Assembly: GCF_902806485.1 (NCBI RefSeq)
Contig: NZ_CADCWT010000023.1
Location: 1-34,703, forward strand
Length of the DNA: 34,703 nt
Reading direction: 5' to 3'
Source: Candidatus Frankia alpina
GTDB taxonomy: Bacteria; Actinomycetota; Actinomycetes; Frankiales; Frankiaceae
The notes beneath the pieces were generated by a model, which was not told the DNA's origin, did no database searches, and was given only the letters and a program-made list of their open reading frames with translations. This document shows positions 15,496 through 22,897 of the stretch, in pieces; the first letter of the stretch is position 1, and the number at the start of each line of letters is the position of its first letter. A program made the translations under genes and the position numbers.

Positions 15496-15593
15496 AGTTC
15501 TACGACCCCACCGACCAGCCTCGTTCGGCGGACGACCCGTTCTCGGTGCTCGCCGGCACCCCTGGCCGGTCACTGGACGAACCGCCCTTCTAG
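15492..15593 (+). CDS. 33-residue coupled ORF
   Basis: Short frame MKFYDPTDQPRSADDPFSVL...SLDEPPF whose ATG overlaps the previous stop (ATGA). Acidic, with a C-terminal DEPPF. It lies 90 bases before the clamp-like gene. Support is the overlap and non-random composition only. Confidence 0.45.
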   Translation: MKFYDPTDQPRSADDPFSVLAGTPGRSLDEPPF

Positions 15594-15686
15594 GCCCTGA
15601 CCGCTATCACGCGCCGCCTGCGCGCCACCGGCTGACCGACCTCACCGCCCGATCACTGCCAACCCGACCCCACCCAGGAGGCCCGT

Positions 15687-16424
15687 ATGTACATGACCGC
15701 CACCGACCCCGCCATCTCGACCACCCCGACGCCGACCGATGACGCGCCAGACCGGCTCACCCTGACCGTGACGATCGCCGGGCTGTTCGACGTCCTGACC
15801 AACACCATCCGCGCAGTCGGCACCGACGTGACCCTGCCGAGCCTGTCCCGGGTACGGCTGCACGTCGCTGACGGCCGGCTGCACGCCACCTCCACCGACC
15901 GCTACCGGATCCACCGCGACTGGACCCCGCTGCTCGACAACACCCTCGCCCGCCTGCCCGCACCGCTGATGGTGCCCGCCGACGACGTCGCCGCCCTGCG
16001 GACCATGCTGCGCCGCTTCCGCATCGCCGCCCTACGCGACGAACCCGTCGCCCTCACCGTCGACCCGCCGAACCCTGGCACCGACCTGCGGCTAATCCAG
16101 ATCACCACCAGCACCCGCATCTGCTTCGACCCCCTGACCATCCACTCCCTCGACGACCCCACGTCGCCCTTCCCCGACATCGCCGCCCTGGACGCCCGAA
16201 CCCCCCGCTGGGAGCCCACCGGCACCGTCCGCCTGAACCCCGGTTTCCTCGCCGACGCCGCAAAACTCACCCACCACGGCCGGCCCGTCAGCCGCCACGC
16301 CGGCCTCACCCTGCGCTTCCGCGCCGACCGCCCCGACCGCGCCCTGGGCGCCGTGCGGATCACCCACCCCGGACGGCCCTCGTTCACCGCCGACGTCATG
16401 CCCATCCACCACCACGCCCGATGA
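15687..16424 (+). CDS. DNA polymerase III beta-clamp-like protein
   Basis: A 245-residue protein with sliding-clamp features: VRLHVADGRLHATSTDRYRIHRDW matches the clamp strand-turn 'a.DgrL.l.atDryrl', and the C-terminus FTADVMPIHHHAR resembles the DnaN ending (..y.vMPmr). It is about two thirds of normal DnaN length (near 370), so it may have two of three subdomains or a diverged first one. Start ATG 15687 follows AGGAGG (15677-15682). It leads the replication module that includes Prim-Pol, helicase and origin, so it may tether the element's replication proteins; this is inference. Confidence 0.75.
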   Translation: MYMTATDPAISTTPTPTDDAPDRLTLTVTIAGLFDVLTNTIRAVGTDVTLPSLSRVRLHVADGRLHATSTDRYRIHRDWTPLLDNTLARLPAPLMVPADDVAALRTMLRRFRIAALRDEPVALTVDPPNPGTDLRLIQITTSTRICFDPLTIHSLDDPTSPFPDIAALDARTPRWEPTGTVRLNPGFLADAAKLTHHGRPVSRHAGLTLRFRADRPDRALGAVRITHPGRPSFTADVMPIHHHAR

Positions 16425-16452
16425 CCACACCCACCACCCCCTCGGAGAACAC

Positions 16453-16851
16453 GTGACCACCATCCCGACCACCGTCGCTGCACTGCTCCGCGCCGCCCGG
16501 GACGAACTCGACCGGCGCGGCTGGACCCAACACGACTTCGAGGCACCCACCGGCGAGGTCTGCCTCCTTGGCGCGCTCAACGCCTCACTCACCCGGGACC
16601 CGCGGCACGGGCCCGCCACCGTCGCCGCCCAGCGACTCCTCGTCGCTGCGGCCGGCACCCTCACGCAACGGCTCGTACCCACCGACCATGCCGACGAGGA
16701 CCCCGAGGAACTCGGACTCATCTCCTACCCCATCGGCGAGATCACCGAGTGGAACGACGCCGACGGGCGCACCCTCGAGCAGGTCGTGGCCCTGCTCGAC
16801 ACCACCGCCAGCGAGCTCGACGCCGCCAGCGAAACTGACGGTCGCGTCTGA
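16453..16851 (+). CDS. DUF6197 family protein
   Basis: A 132-residue protein from GTG 16453 with the pattern AALLRAARDELDRRGWTQHDFEAPTGEVCLLGALNASL, typical of the small actinobacterial DUF6197 family, followed by GEITEWNDADGRTLEQVVALLDTTASEL. Soluble and acidic. Function is unknown in the family; members are frequent in actinobacterial mobile elements. The stop overlaps the next ATG (TGATG). Confidence 0.7.
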   Translation: MTTIPTTVAALLRAARDELDRRGWTQHDFEAPTGEVCLLGALNASLTRDPRHGPATVAAQRLLVAAAGTLTQRLVPTDHADEDPEELGLISYPIGEITEWNDADGRTLEQVVALLDTTASELDAASETDGRV

Positions 16852-17432
16852 TGGCCGTGCTAGACGATCGGACAATCCGAGCGGCGCTCGTCACCGCCCT
16901 GGCTGTCGAGTCGGACGGGCGGGTCCGCCACGAGCTGGACGTCGCCGCGTGCCGGGTGGACGTCGCCGTGGTCGGAGCGGCGGAGCTGACCGGCTATGAG
17001 ATCAAATCGGATCGGGACAGCCTGCGGCGTCTCACCGGGCAGGCCACGGCGTACGGGACGGTGCTGGACCGGGTCACGCTGGTGGCCACCGGCCGGCATC
17101 TCGACCACGCCGCCGCCCTGGTACCGGACTGGTGGGGACTCACCCTCGCCGCCGCCGACGAGACGGTGACGCTCACGGAGGTGCGGCCCGCCGGTCGCAA
17201 CGGTGAGGTGGACCCGGTAGCACTAGCCGGGCTGCTGTGGGCAGAGGAAGCCCGCACCCTGCTACGGCTACGCGGCCAGCGCCGCGGCATCGCACGGATG
17301 CCCCGCGGACGGTTACACGCCGCCGTCGCCGAGGCGTACCCGCTGAACGACCTGCGCCGCGAGATCCGCCGCCTGCTACAAGCCCGTCCAGCGGACTGGA
17401 CCGTCACCCTCACCGGCGCGGCCAGCCGATGA
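16851..17432 (+). CDS. sce7726-type protein with PD-(D/E)xK nuclease-like core
   Basis: A 193-residue protein. CRVDVAVVGAAELTGYEIKSDRDSLRRL contains a PD-(D/E)xK-like set (D37, E50, K52) in the sce7726 arrangement, with the following GQATAYGTVLDRVTLVATGRH. The C-terminal half is basic and helical. It is either a nuclease or a nuclease-fold DNA-binding protein. ATG 16851 overlaps the previous stop, and its own stop overlaps the zinc-ribbon gene start. Placement between the clamp-like protein and Prim-Pol suggests a part in replication or defence of the element. Confidence 0.75.
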   Translation: MAVLDDRTIRAALVTALAVESDGRVRHELDVAACRVDVAVVGAAELTGYEIKSDRDSLRRLTGQATAYGTVLDRVTLVATGRHLDHAAALVPDWWGLTLAAADETVTLTEVRPAGRNGEVDPVALAGLLWAEEARTLLRLRGQRRGIARMPRGRLHAAVAEAYPLNDLRREIRRLLQARPADWTVTLTGAASR

Positions 17433-17878
17433 CTCACCCCGCCGCGCCGCCTGGCCTTCCGCCCGGCACGGTCCTGGACCTGCCTGCCGGCGGGTTCACG
17501 GTCGGGGAGTGGGCCGCGGCGGTGTGGCGGGCCGCCGACCTGATCCCCCGCGAGATCCGCCGTGGCGACCGGTGGCTCCCCAACCCGGCCTGTCGGGACG
17601 GGCGAAACGCCGCCCGACAGGCGTTCCTCACCACCTGCACCCACCTCGGTCTGTCGCCCTCCCAGGTCGGGCCGTGCGCGGCCTGCGGCGCCTTCCATCA
17701 CCTCTACGGACCCGGCGGGACCCCACTGTGCCCCCGCTGCCGCCCGCGGAACCCCGGGCGGAAACCGGCCGGCCGGCCCCGGCTCACCCTCATCCGCGGC
17801 GGACATGCCCCCGCACCGAGACACCGGCCGGCGGACCGCCGGCCGCCTCCGCCAGGCGCCGCCTGCCTTCCCCTGTGA
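17429..17878 (+). CDS. Zinc-ribbon hypothetical protein
   Basis: A 149-residue protein from ATG 17429 (overlapping the previous stop). The first half is helical (VGEWAAAVWRAADLIPREIRRGDRWLPN), then CAAC...CPRC forms a clear four-cysteine zinc ribbon (about 83-103), and the tail is Arg/Pro-rich and probably disordered. No family is recognised. It stands directly before the Prim-Pol gene. Confidence 0.72.
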   Translation: MTHPAAPPGLPPGTVLDLPAGGFTVGEWAAAVWRAADLIPREIRRGDRWLPNPACRDGRNAARQAFLTTCTHLGLSPSQVGPCAACGAFHHLYGPGGTPLCPRCRPRNPGRKPAGRPRLTLIRGGHAPAPRHRPADRRPPPPGAACLPL

Positions 17879-17916
17879 CCCCGCCGATACCGACCCGTAC
17901 CGAGGAGAGGAGTCCG

Positions 17917-18858
17917 ATGAGCGCCGTGTCTGCCGAGTCGCCGGTGCGCATGCTGCCGGCGGCGCTGGCCCTGGCCGCGCGGGGGATCGTCGTCTTCCCG
18001 GTCCGGGTCGGCAGCAAGAAGCCGATGGTCGCCTGGGGCAGCCAGGCCACCACCGACCCGAATGTCATCAGCTGCTGGTGGACGCGCTGGCCGTACGCAT
18101 CGATCGGCGTGGCCTGCAAACCGTCCAGGCTCACCATCGTCGACGTCGACGGGCCTGCCGGCCGCGCCTCGTGGGCGGCGCTCACCGGCCGGCACGGGCA
18201 CACCCCGACCGCGAGCGTCGCCACCGGCCGCACCGACGGCGGGGTGCACTACTGGTACCGGGCACCGCAGACCAGCCCGCCCGGGAACAGCAAAGGCAGC
18301 GACGCCAGCGGAATCGCCCCCGGTATCGACATTCGCGGCGCCGGTGACGGCGATGGCGGCATGGCCGTCGCACCCCCCTCCCTGCACCACTCCGGCCGCC
18401 GCTACCAGTGGGCAGACCGGCTACCGCTGGCCGATCTGCCCGACTGGCTGCACGAGCTCACCACCAGGCCAACCACCCCCGTCCCGCAGAGTCCCGCTGA
18501 CATCGCCGCGGCCCGCCGCCGTGCCGCGGCCTACCGGGCCCGCCCCGACCTCGCCAAGACCCGCGCCGCCCGGTGGGCCACCGCCGTGCTGGCGGGGGAA
18601 ACCACCGACATCGCCGCCATGGCACCGGAGTCCGGCCGCAGCGACGCCCTCAACGGCGCCGCCTACAAACTCGGCCGCCTGGTCGCCGGCGGACTCCTCG
18701 ACGAGCACGACGTCCGCCAGGCCCTCACCGACGCCGGCCTGGCCGCCGGCCTCGACGACCCCGCGCGCGAGGGCAAACGCGGATCCACCGCCCGCACCGT
18801 CGAATCCGGCCTAAGCGCCGGGATGCGCCGACCCCGGGCATGCCAGGAGGACCGGTGA
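17917..18858 (+). CDS. Bifunctional DNA primase/polymerase (Prim-Pol)
   Basis: A 313-residue protein with an archaeo-eukaryotic primase fold. The catalytic acidic pair is in IVDVDGPAG (D76, D78), the conserved histidine in GGVHYWYR (H111), and GIDIRGAGDG (D138) with VAPPS follows, all diagnostic of the Prim-Pol family. The C-terminal part is a helical accessory region. ATG 17917 follows CGAGGAGAGGAG (17901-17912). Prim-Pol genes act as replication initiators in one class of AICE. The stop overlaps the helicase GTG (GTGA), so the two are probably made together. Confidence 0.9.
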   Translation: MSAVSAESPVRMLPAALALAARGIVVFPVRVGSKKPMVAWGSQATTDPNVISCWWTRWPYASIGVACKPSRLTIVDVDGPAGRASWAALTGRHGHTPTASVATGRTDGGVHYWYRAPQTSPPGNSKGSDASGIAPGIDIRGAGDGDGGMAVAPPSLHHSGRRYQWADRLPLADLPDWLHELTTRPTTPVPQSPADIAAARRRAAAYRARPDLAKTRAARWATAVLAGETTDIAAMAPESGRSDALNGAAYKLGRLVAGGLLDEHDVRQALTDAGLAAGLDDPAREGKRGSTARTVESGLSAGMRRPRACQEDR

Positions 18859-20700
18859 GTGCCCTCCCCGACATCCCCACGCCGGTCGTGGAGCTCGACG
18901 TCGACGTCATCCTGGCCGCCGTCGGGACCGAGACCAACGAGCTGGCCCGCGCGAAGACGCTCCGCGAACACGTCTACGCCCTGGGCCGGCACGCCACCGA
19001 CGCCCTGGTCGTCGACGCGCACCGCGATGCCCTCGCCGCCGCCAAACGCCTCAGCAAAGGCGGGTTCGACCGCGCCTACAAGGCCGGCGTGGCCGATGCC
19101 CGCCAGGCCGCCAAGGACGCCGCCCGCCGCCGGCCCCGGCCCGACGGCGACCGGCCCGGCGACCGGCCCGACATCGACGTCACCGGCACGGCCGCCGCGA
19201 TCCGCAACCTCAAAGCCGCTCTCAACGGCGGGGTGTTCGCCGACGTGTACGTCACCGACGGCCACGCCGTCCACGTCGCCCACATCAGCGGCGACATCAG
19301 CGTCACCGGCGACGACCCACTGCCCCTCGTCGCCTCGCCCCTGGCCGCCCCCGGCTTCGCGAGCCTCCTGGCCCACGAGACCTACGCCTACCGGACCGTC
19401 ACCGGCCCGAACGACGACACCTGGGAAGAAGAACACGTCCCCGCCGACCGGATCCTCACCTCCGCGCTGAACGGCCCCCACTGGCCCGGCCTGCGCCCCC
19501 TGCGCGGCATCGTCGGCTCCCCGGTGCTACGCCCCGACGGATCGCTGCTGCAGACCGCCGGCTACGACCCGGCCACCGGTCTCTACCTCGCCCCGAAAGT
19601 CCCCCTGCCCCCCGTCCCCGACCGGCCCACCGGCGACCAGGTCGTGGCCGCGAAACGGTTCCTCGAGATGGTGCTGCACGACTTCCCCTGGGTCAGCACC
19701 GCGGACAAAGCGAACTTCCTGGCGGATCCTCATCACCCCGATCCTGCGCCCCTACCTGCGGACCCTCACCCCGTTCTGGATGACCACCGCCACCACCGCG
19801 TCGTCGGGCAAATCGCTGCTCGCCGACATGGTCGGGTCGATCTACGGCAAGCAGCAGAACCCCTGGCCCGGTGCCGAAGAAGAACTCCGCAAAGCCATCC
19901 TCGGCTGCCTACGCCGCCCCGAACCGCTGATCTGCTGGGACAACATCGCCGAAGGCACCCAGATCACCAGCGCCACCCTCGCCGGACTGATCACCGCCGC
20001 CGAATGGTCCGACCGCGTCCTGGGCTCCAGCCGCAACGAGAAATACGCCAACGACCGGCTGTGGGCCGTCACCGGCAACAACCTCCGCCTCGGCGGGGAC
20101 ATGGCCAGCCGCACCGTCGTCGTCCGCCTCGACCCGAACATGCCCAACCCCGAACTACGTCCCGACAGCTCCTTCCAAATCCCCAACCTCCAAACCTGGC
20201 TCACCGACCCCGCCCACCGCCAGGAACTCCAATGGAACCTCCTCGTCCTGGTCGCCGACTGGGTCGCCGTCGGCGCACCCCGCACCGCCCATCTCATGCG
20301 CCAGTTCAGCCCCTGGGCCCAGGCCGCCGGCGGCTTCGTCACCCACCACGGCCTGACCGGCTTCCTCGACAACACCACCGACGTCGCCGACATGGACGAC
20401 CAGGCCGCCACCTGGCAGGCCTTCCTCACCCGCTGGGAAGAACGCTTCGGCACCCAAGGCCGCACCAGTGCCGACATCCGCGCCAGCTTCGACCGTGACC
20501 CCGACGGCCGTGACCCCTGGGACGGCACCATCCCCGACAGCCTGATGAACGGCCGCCACCTCCCCACCGCCAACGAACTCGGCGCCCGCCTACGCGGCCA
20601 CGTCGGCCGCTGGTACGGCCCCCACACCCTCCGATCCGACACGGAACGTCACAGCAAGATCCGGCTGTGGCGCGTCGAAACCCGGCGGGACACCCCATGA
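18855..20700 (+). pseudogene. Replicative helicase/ATPase gene, frameshifted
   Basis: Partner of Prim-Pol. From GTG 18855 (CCAGGAGG at 18843-18850) the frame encodes about 290 residues up to DKANFLA near 19731. It then loses sense, while another frame takes up ILITPILRPYLRTLTPFWMT with the P-loop TASSGKSLL and continues EEELRKAI, CWDNIAEG and WAVTGNNLRLGGDMASRTV to the stop at 20698-20700. Joined, they give one helicase-like protein of about 614 residues. The break is at CTGGCGGATCC (19724-19734), where removing one G restores the frame. Sequencing error or true inactivation cannot be told apart here. Confidence 0.8.
19780..20700 (+). CDS. C-terminal ATPase half of the helicase as a readable ORF
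   Basis: Open frame of 306 residues from ATG 19780 with the P-loop (ATTASSGKS) starting within its first ten residues. It resembles the ATPase domain of Prim-Pol-associated helicases: a Walker B-like ICWDNIAEG, a sensor-like VTGNN, and arginine MASRTVVVRL. The ATG falls inside the fold, so it is unlikely to be a natural start. It is listed because it is the intact coding part after the frameshift in the gene beginning at 18855. Confidence 0.6.
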   Translation: MTTATTASSGKSLLADMVGSIYGKQQNPWPGAEEELRKAILGCLRRPEPLICWDNIAEGTQITSATLAGLITAAEWSDRVLGSSRNEKYANDRLWAVTGNNLRLGGDMASRTVVVRLDPNMPNPELRPDSSFQIPNLQTWLTDPAHRQELQWNLLVLVADWVAVGAPRTAHLMRQFSPWAQAAGGFVTHHGLTGFLDNTTDVADMDDQAATWQAFLTRWEERFGTQGRTSADIRASFDRDPDGRDPWDGTIPDSLMNGRHLPTANELGARLRGHVGRWYGPHTLRSDTERHSKIRLWRVETRRDTP

Positions 20701-20754
20701 ACCACCGGAGTTTCTTCTCACTCACCTCTCAGTGCACCACGAAGGCCAACCACC

Positions 20755-20985
20755 CCCCGCAAGTCCCGCAAACGCTCGAAAGCCCCTGTCCCGCAGGGGT
20801 TCCCACTGCGGGACTTGTGCTCCGACAACCCCCGCAACGCGGGACTTGTAAGCCCCGCACCCACCCACCCCCGCAGGGCTTGCGGGACTTACCCGCACCC
20901 TCGCGGGACTTCCCTCACAGCCAAGCCCCGCACACATCCGCCCAGCTCACAGCGCCCATCTCGGCCGGCTGCGGGACTTGCGGGT
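20755..20985 (+). other. Iteron-like repeat cluster, candidate replication origin
   Basis: Five direct copies of GCGGGACTT (starting 20808, 20839, 20882, 20903, 20971) and one inverted copy (20761-20769) lie directly after the helicase gene. Start-to-start distances of 31, 43 and 21 bases are close to whole turns of DNA, so several copies would face the same side. A hairpin CCCGCAG...CTGCGGG overlaps the first direct copy. Position beside Prim-Pol and helicase is where AICE origins lie. No credible gene covers 20701-21222; the open frame there translates the repeats themselves. Confidence 0.7.
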
Positions 20986-21012
20986 GGTGCGACGCCCTGC
21001 CCGCGACACGCA

Positions 21013-21079
21013 CCCCGAAAAAACGAGAAACCCCGAACCCTCGGCCGGTCACCGACAGTCACAGCCCGACTTTTCGGGG
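21013..21079 (+). repeat. Spaced inverted repeat near the candidate origin
   Basis: CCCCGAAAA (21013-21021) and TTTTCGGGG (21071-21079) form a nine-base inverted repeat 49 bases apart. The segment between holds A-rich patches, unusual in this GC-rich region, which could aid opening of the origin. Confidence 0.5.
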
Positions 21080-21222
21080 CGAAGGTGGTTGGCCTTCCCG
21101 CGCCCCGCCAAAGGACACCGACCCCGCGCCCCACACCACAAGCGGTCCCGGCGACCCGCCGACCAAGCAACCCGCCGGGACCGCACCCCAACCCACCCGA
21201 AGCAGGACGGAGCGAACCCAGC

Positions 21223-21474
21223 ATGCCCCGGCCCCTTCCTCGCCTGCCAGACGACGTCGACACCGAGGCCACAATCAAGGCTTCATCAGGCCGCGGTGCA
21301 AAGGCCATCGAATCGGACCGCATTGCGCATATCCGTGAGATCGTTCGGAGGACACGCACGGATCAAGGTCTACCTCCAACGATCAAGCATGAGCTGACGC
21401 TCGATCGAATTGCGGTGATCTTCGCCCTGCCGCCGGTCGTACGGGACGATGAGCCGGAGGTCGACGTCGCATGA
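21223..21474 (+). CDS. Small protein next to attR, unknown
   Basis: An 83-residue protein from ATG 21223, with AGGACGGAG upstream. The central part is helical and basic (RGAKAIESDRIAHIREIVRRTRTDQGL), followed by TIKHELTLDRIAVIFALPPV. No family is recognised. It is the last gene of the element, 16 bases before the attP left arm, and in the excised circle it would lie directly upstream of the integrase. Small proteins in this position are sometimes directionality factors; that role is a guess here. Confidence 0.6.
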   Translation: MPRPLPRLPDDVDTEATIKASSGRGAKAIESDRIAHIREIVRRTRTDQGLPPTIKHELTLDRIAVIFALPPVVRDDEPEVDVA

Positions 21475-21490
21475 CGGTCTACCCGTATCA

Positions 21491-21540
21491 GGTCACATGT
21501 CGATAGGCCCGTGGGCACGGGCCTATCCTGCCCGGTCGGC
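21491..21540 (+). other. attR: right attachment site
   Basis: Left arm GGTCACATGTCGATAGGCCC plus GTG (21491-21513), then the shared GGCACGGG (21514-21521), then msrA-derived sequence. The left arm is the reverse complement of the right arm beside attL in 19 of 23 positions, so the rebuilt attP is a 48-bp near-palindrome around GG. The unequal GG centre would give directionality. Confidence 0.85.
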
Positions 21541-21588
21541 GTGGCCGCCGTCGGTGCGGACCGTGAGGGTTCCGCGGGCGTGGCCTGA
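21514..21588 (+). pseudogene. msrA: Displaced 3' end of msrA
   Basis: Read in the msrA frame, this encodes GTGLSCPVGVAAVGADREGS followed by AGVA and a TGA stop, the normal ending of an actinobacterial MsrA ([14 protein letters not shown]). It has been cut off from its gene by the element. The cysteine here is the native second resolving cysteine. On excision, joining at the GGCACGGG core would restore a 231-residue MsrA. Confidence 0.88.
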
Positions 21589-21615
21589 ACCGTAGTGAAC
21601 CGTAGTCCGCGCCTC

Positions 21616-21642
21616 CCGGCCGGCGGTAGGGCCGCCGGCCGG
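21616..21642 (+). terminator. Hairpin terminator, probably the original msrA terminator
   Basis: Perfect 11-bp arms CCGGCCGGCGG / CCGCCGGCCGG around a five-base loop, 28 bases after the displaced msrA stop and 57 bases beyond the stop of the convergent HAD gene. It may serve both directions. Confidence 0.75.
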
Positions 21643-21698
21643 TCGTTGCGGGCGCCGGGTGAGCAGCCAGCGGCCCGGGGGCGCGTGTCGCCGCGAGG

Positions 21699-22580
21699 TC
21701 AGTCCCGGGTGACGTGCCGTGGTGCCGCGTCGTCGGGGGCGATCCCCTGCGCCGGGCGGTGGGTCGGCGCGGTGAGCGTCCCGTCGATGGTGCGGACGTC
21801 CCGCCCGACGGGGACCCGGGCGATGCTGTTCACGACCGCGGTAGGCCGGTAGGGGAAGCGTTCGACGTCGGCGTGCGTCGTGATGCCGGAGAGCACGAGC
21901 ACGGTGTCCATGCCGGCCTCCAGGCCGGCGACCACGTCGGTGTCCATCCGGTCGCCGATCACCACCGTCGTCTCACTGTGCGCGGACAGGGTGTTCAGGG
22001 CGCTGCGCATCATCAGCGGGTTCGGCTTGCCGACGAAGTAGGGGGTGACCCCGGTCGCCTTGGTGATCATGGCGGCGACGGCGCCGGTCGCAGGGAGGAG
22101 GCCCTCGACCGATGGCCCGGTCGGGTCGGGGTTCGTCGCGATGAAACGGGCGCCGCCGCGCACCAGCCGGACCGCCCGGGTGATCGCCTCGAAGCTGTAG
22201 GTCCGGGTTTCCCCGAGCACCACATAATCGGGCGAGCTGTCGCTGAGCACATATCCGATGTCGTGCAGCGCCGTGGTGAGCCCCGCCTCGCCGACGACAT
22301 ACGCCGAGCCGCCCGGGCGCTGCGTGTGCAGGAACAGCGCGGTCGCGAGTGCCGAGGTCCAGATTCGCTCGGGCGGGATCTCCAGGCCCGAGCGGGACAG
22401 GCGCGCGGACAGATCACGGGCCGTGTAGATCGAGTTGTTCGTCAGCACCAGAAAGCCGAGTCCGGCGGCGGTGAGACCGGCGATAAACGCGTCCGCTCCG
22501 GCAATCGGGTGCTCCTCATGGACGAGAACGCCGTCCATGTCGATGAGATAGTTCTCGATGATCCGTTCCGACATGGCCAC
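21699..22580 (-). CDS. HAD-IIA family phosphatase, NagD-like
   Basis: A 293-residue HAD superfamily hydrolase of subclass IIA. Motif I is LIDMDGVL (D14, D16), motif II LTNNS (T47), the lysine is in GKPNP (K185) and motif III is GDRMDTDV (D210, D215), in the right order and spacing. The cap lies between motifs II and III, as in NagD. It dephosphorylates small phosphorylated metabolites; the substrate is unknown. The last 40 residues are an extra Pro/Ala/Asp-rich tail. Convergent with msrA. Confidence 0.92.
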   Translation of the reverse strand: MAMSERIIENYLIDMDGVLVHEEHPIAGADAFIAGLTAAGLGFLVLTNNSIYTARDLSARLSRSGLEIPPERIWTSALATALFLHTQRPGGSAYVVGEAGLTTALHDIGYVLSDSSPDYVVLGETRTYSFEAITRAVRLVRGGARFIATNPDPTGPSVEGLLPATGAVAAMITKATGVTPYFVGKPNPLMMRSALNTLSAHSETTVVIGDRMDTDVVAGLEAGMDTVLVLSGITTHADVERFPYRPTAVVNSIARVPVGRDVRTIDGTLTAPTHRPAQGIAPDDAAPRHVTRD

Positions 22581-22639
22581 TGATTCTGCCCGCCGCCCCG
22601 GCCCGCCGGCGGGCCGGGGCGGTCACTGGGAGCGGCGTC

Positions 22640-22897
22640 TCACAGCACCGCGACCCCGGCGGCCTGCTGCCCGGCCGGCATCGTCAGGCACAGGACGGGA
22701 ACGACAAGCCATTCACGCAATCCCTCGTCGTGGGCGTACTTGCGCGCATAGCCCGGTGACCGGAACGGGCCGACCACCCCACGGATCCGCCCGCCCGAGC
22801 TACCCAGCACGACCACGGCCCAGGCCGCGGCATCGTCATCCGCCGTCCCGTCCGGCAAGGAGGTGGATTCCCACCAGCACGGCACACCCTCGACCAT
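22640..22897 (-). CDS. Hypothetical protein, 85 residues
   Basis: Starts at ATG 22897 behind GGGGG. The sequence MVEGVPCWWESTSLPDG...AAWAVVVLGSSGGRIRGVVGPFRSPGYARKYAHDEGL has a strand-strand-helix pattern with no signal or membrane segment. I do not recognise the family. Leftward, 59 bases upstream of the HAD gene start, so possibly in one transcript with it. Confidence 0.65.
   Translation of the reverse strand: MVEGVPCWWESTSLPDGTADDDAAAWAVVVLGSSGGRIRGVVGPFRSPGYARKYAHDEGLREWLVVPVLCLTMPAGQQAAGVAVL

Larger units (their letters stand above)
3023..21521 (+). mobile_element. Integrated AICE in msrA, about 18.5 kb
   Basis: Bounded by attL (3023-3030) and attR (21514-21521). It carries a serine integrase, a GntR/XRE regulatory group, an FtsK-type transfer gene, a DUF2637 spread-like protein, a Prim-Pol and helicase replication module and an origin-like repeat region, which is the gene content of AICEs related to pSAM2. 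It differs from pSAM2 in using a serine recombinase and a protein gene as target rather than a tyrosine integrase and a tRNA gene. The displaced msrA 3' end downstream of attR proves insertion. Possible frameshifts in tra and in the helicase leave its present mobility uncertain. Confidence 0.93.

Noticed and set aside
20755..20985. CRISPR array
   Set aside because: Repeats are only nine bases, unevenly spaced, partly inverted and without uniform spacers; no cas genes are near.
20697..21338. Long open frame after the helicase gene, with ATG overlapping its stop
   Set aside because: It translates the GCGGGACTT iterons and Pro/Thr-rich text; no protein-like pattern. The region is better explained as an origin.
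3040..21521. tRNA gene as integration target
   Set aside because: AICEs often use tRNA genes, but no tRNA-like cloverleaf was seen at either junction; the msrA reading frame explains both.
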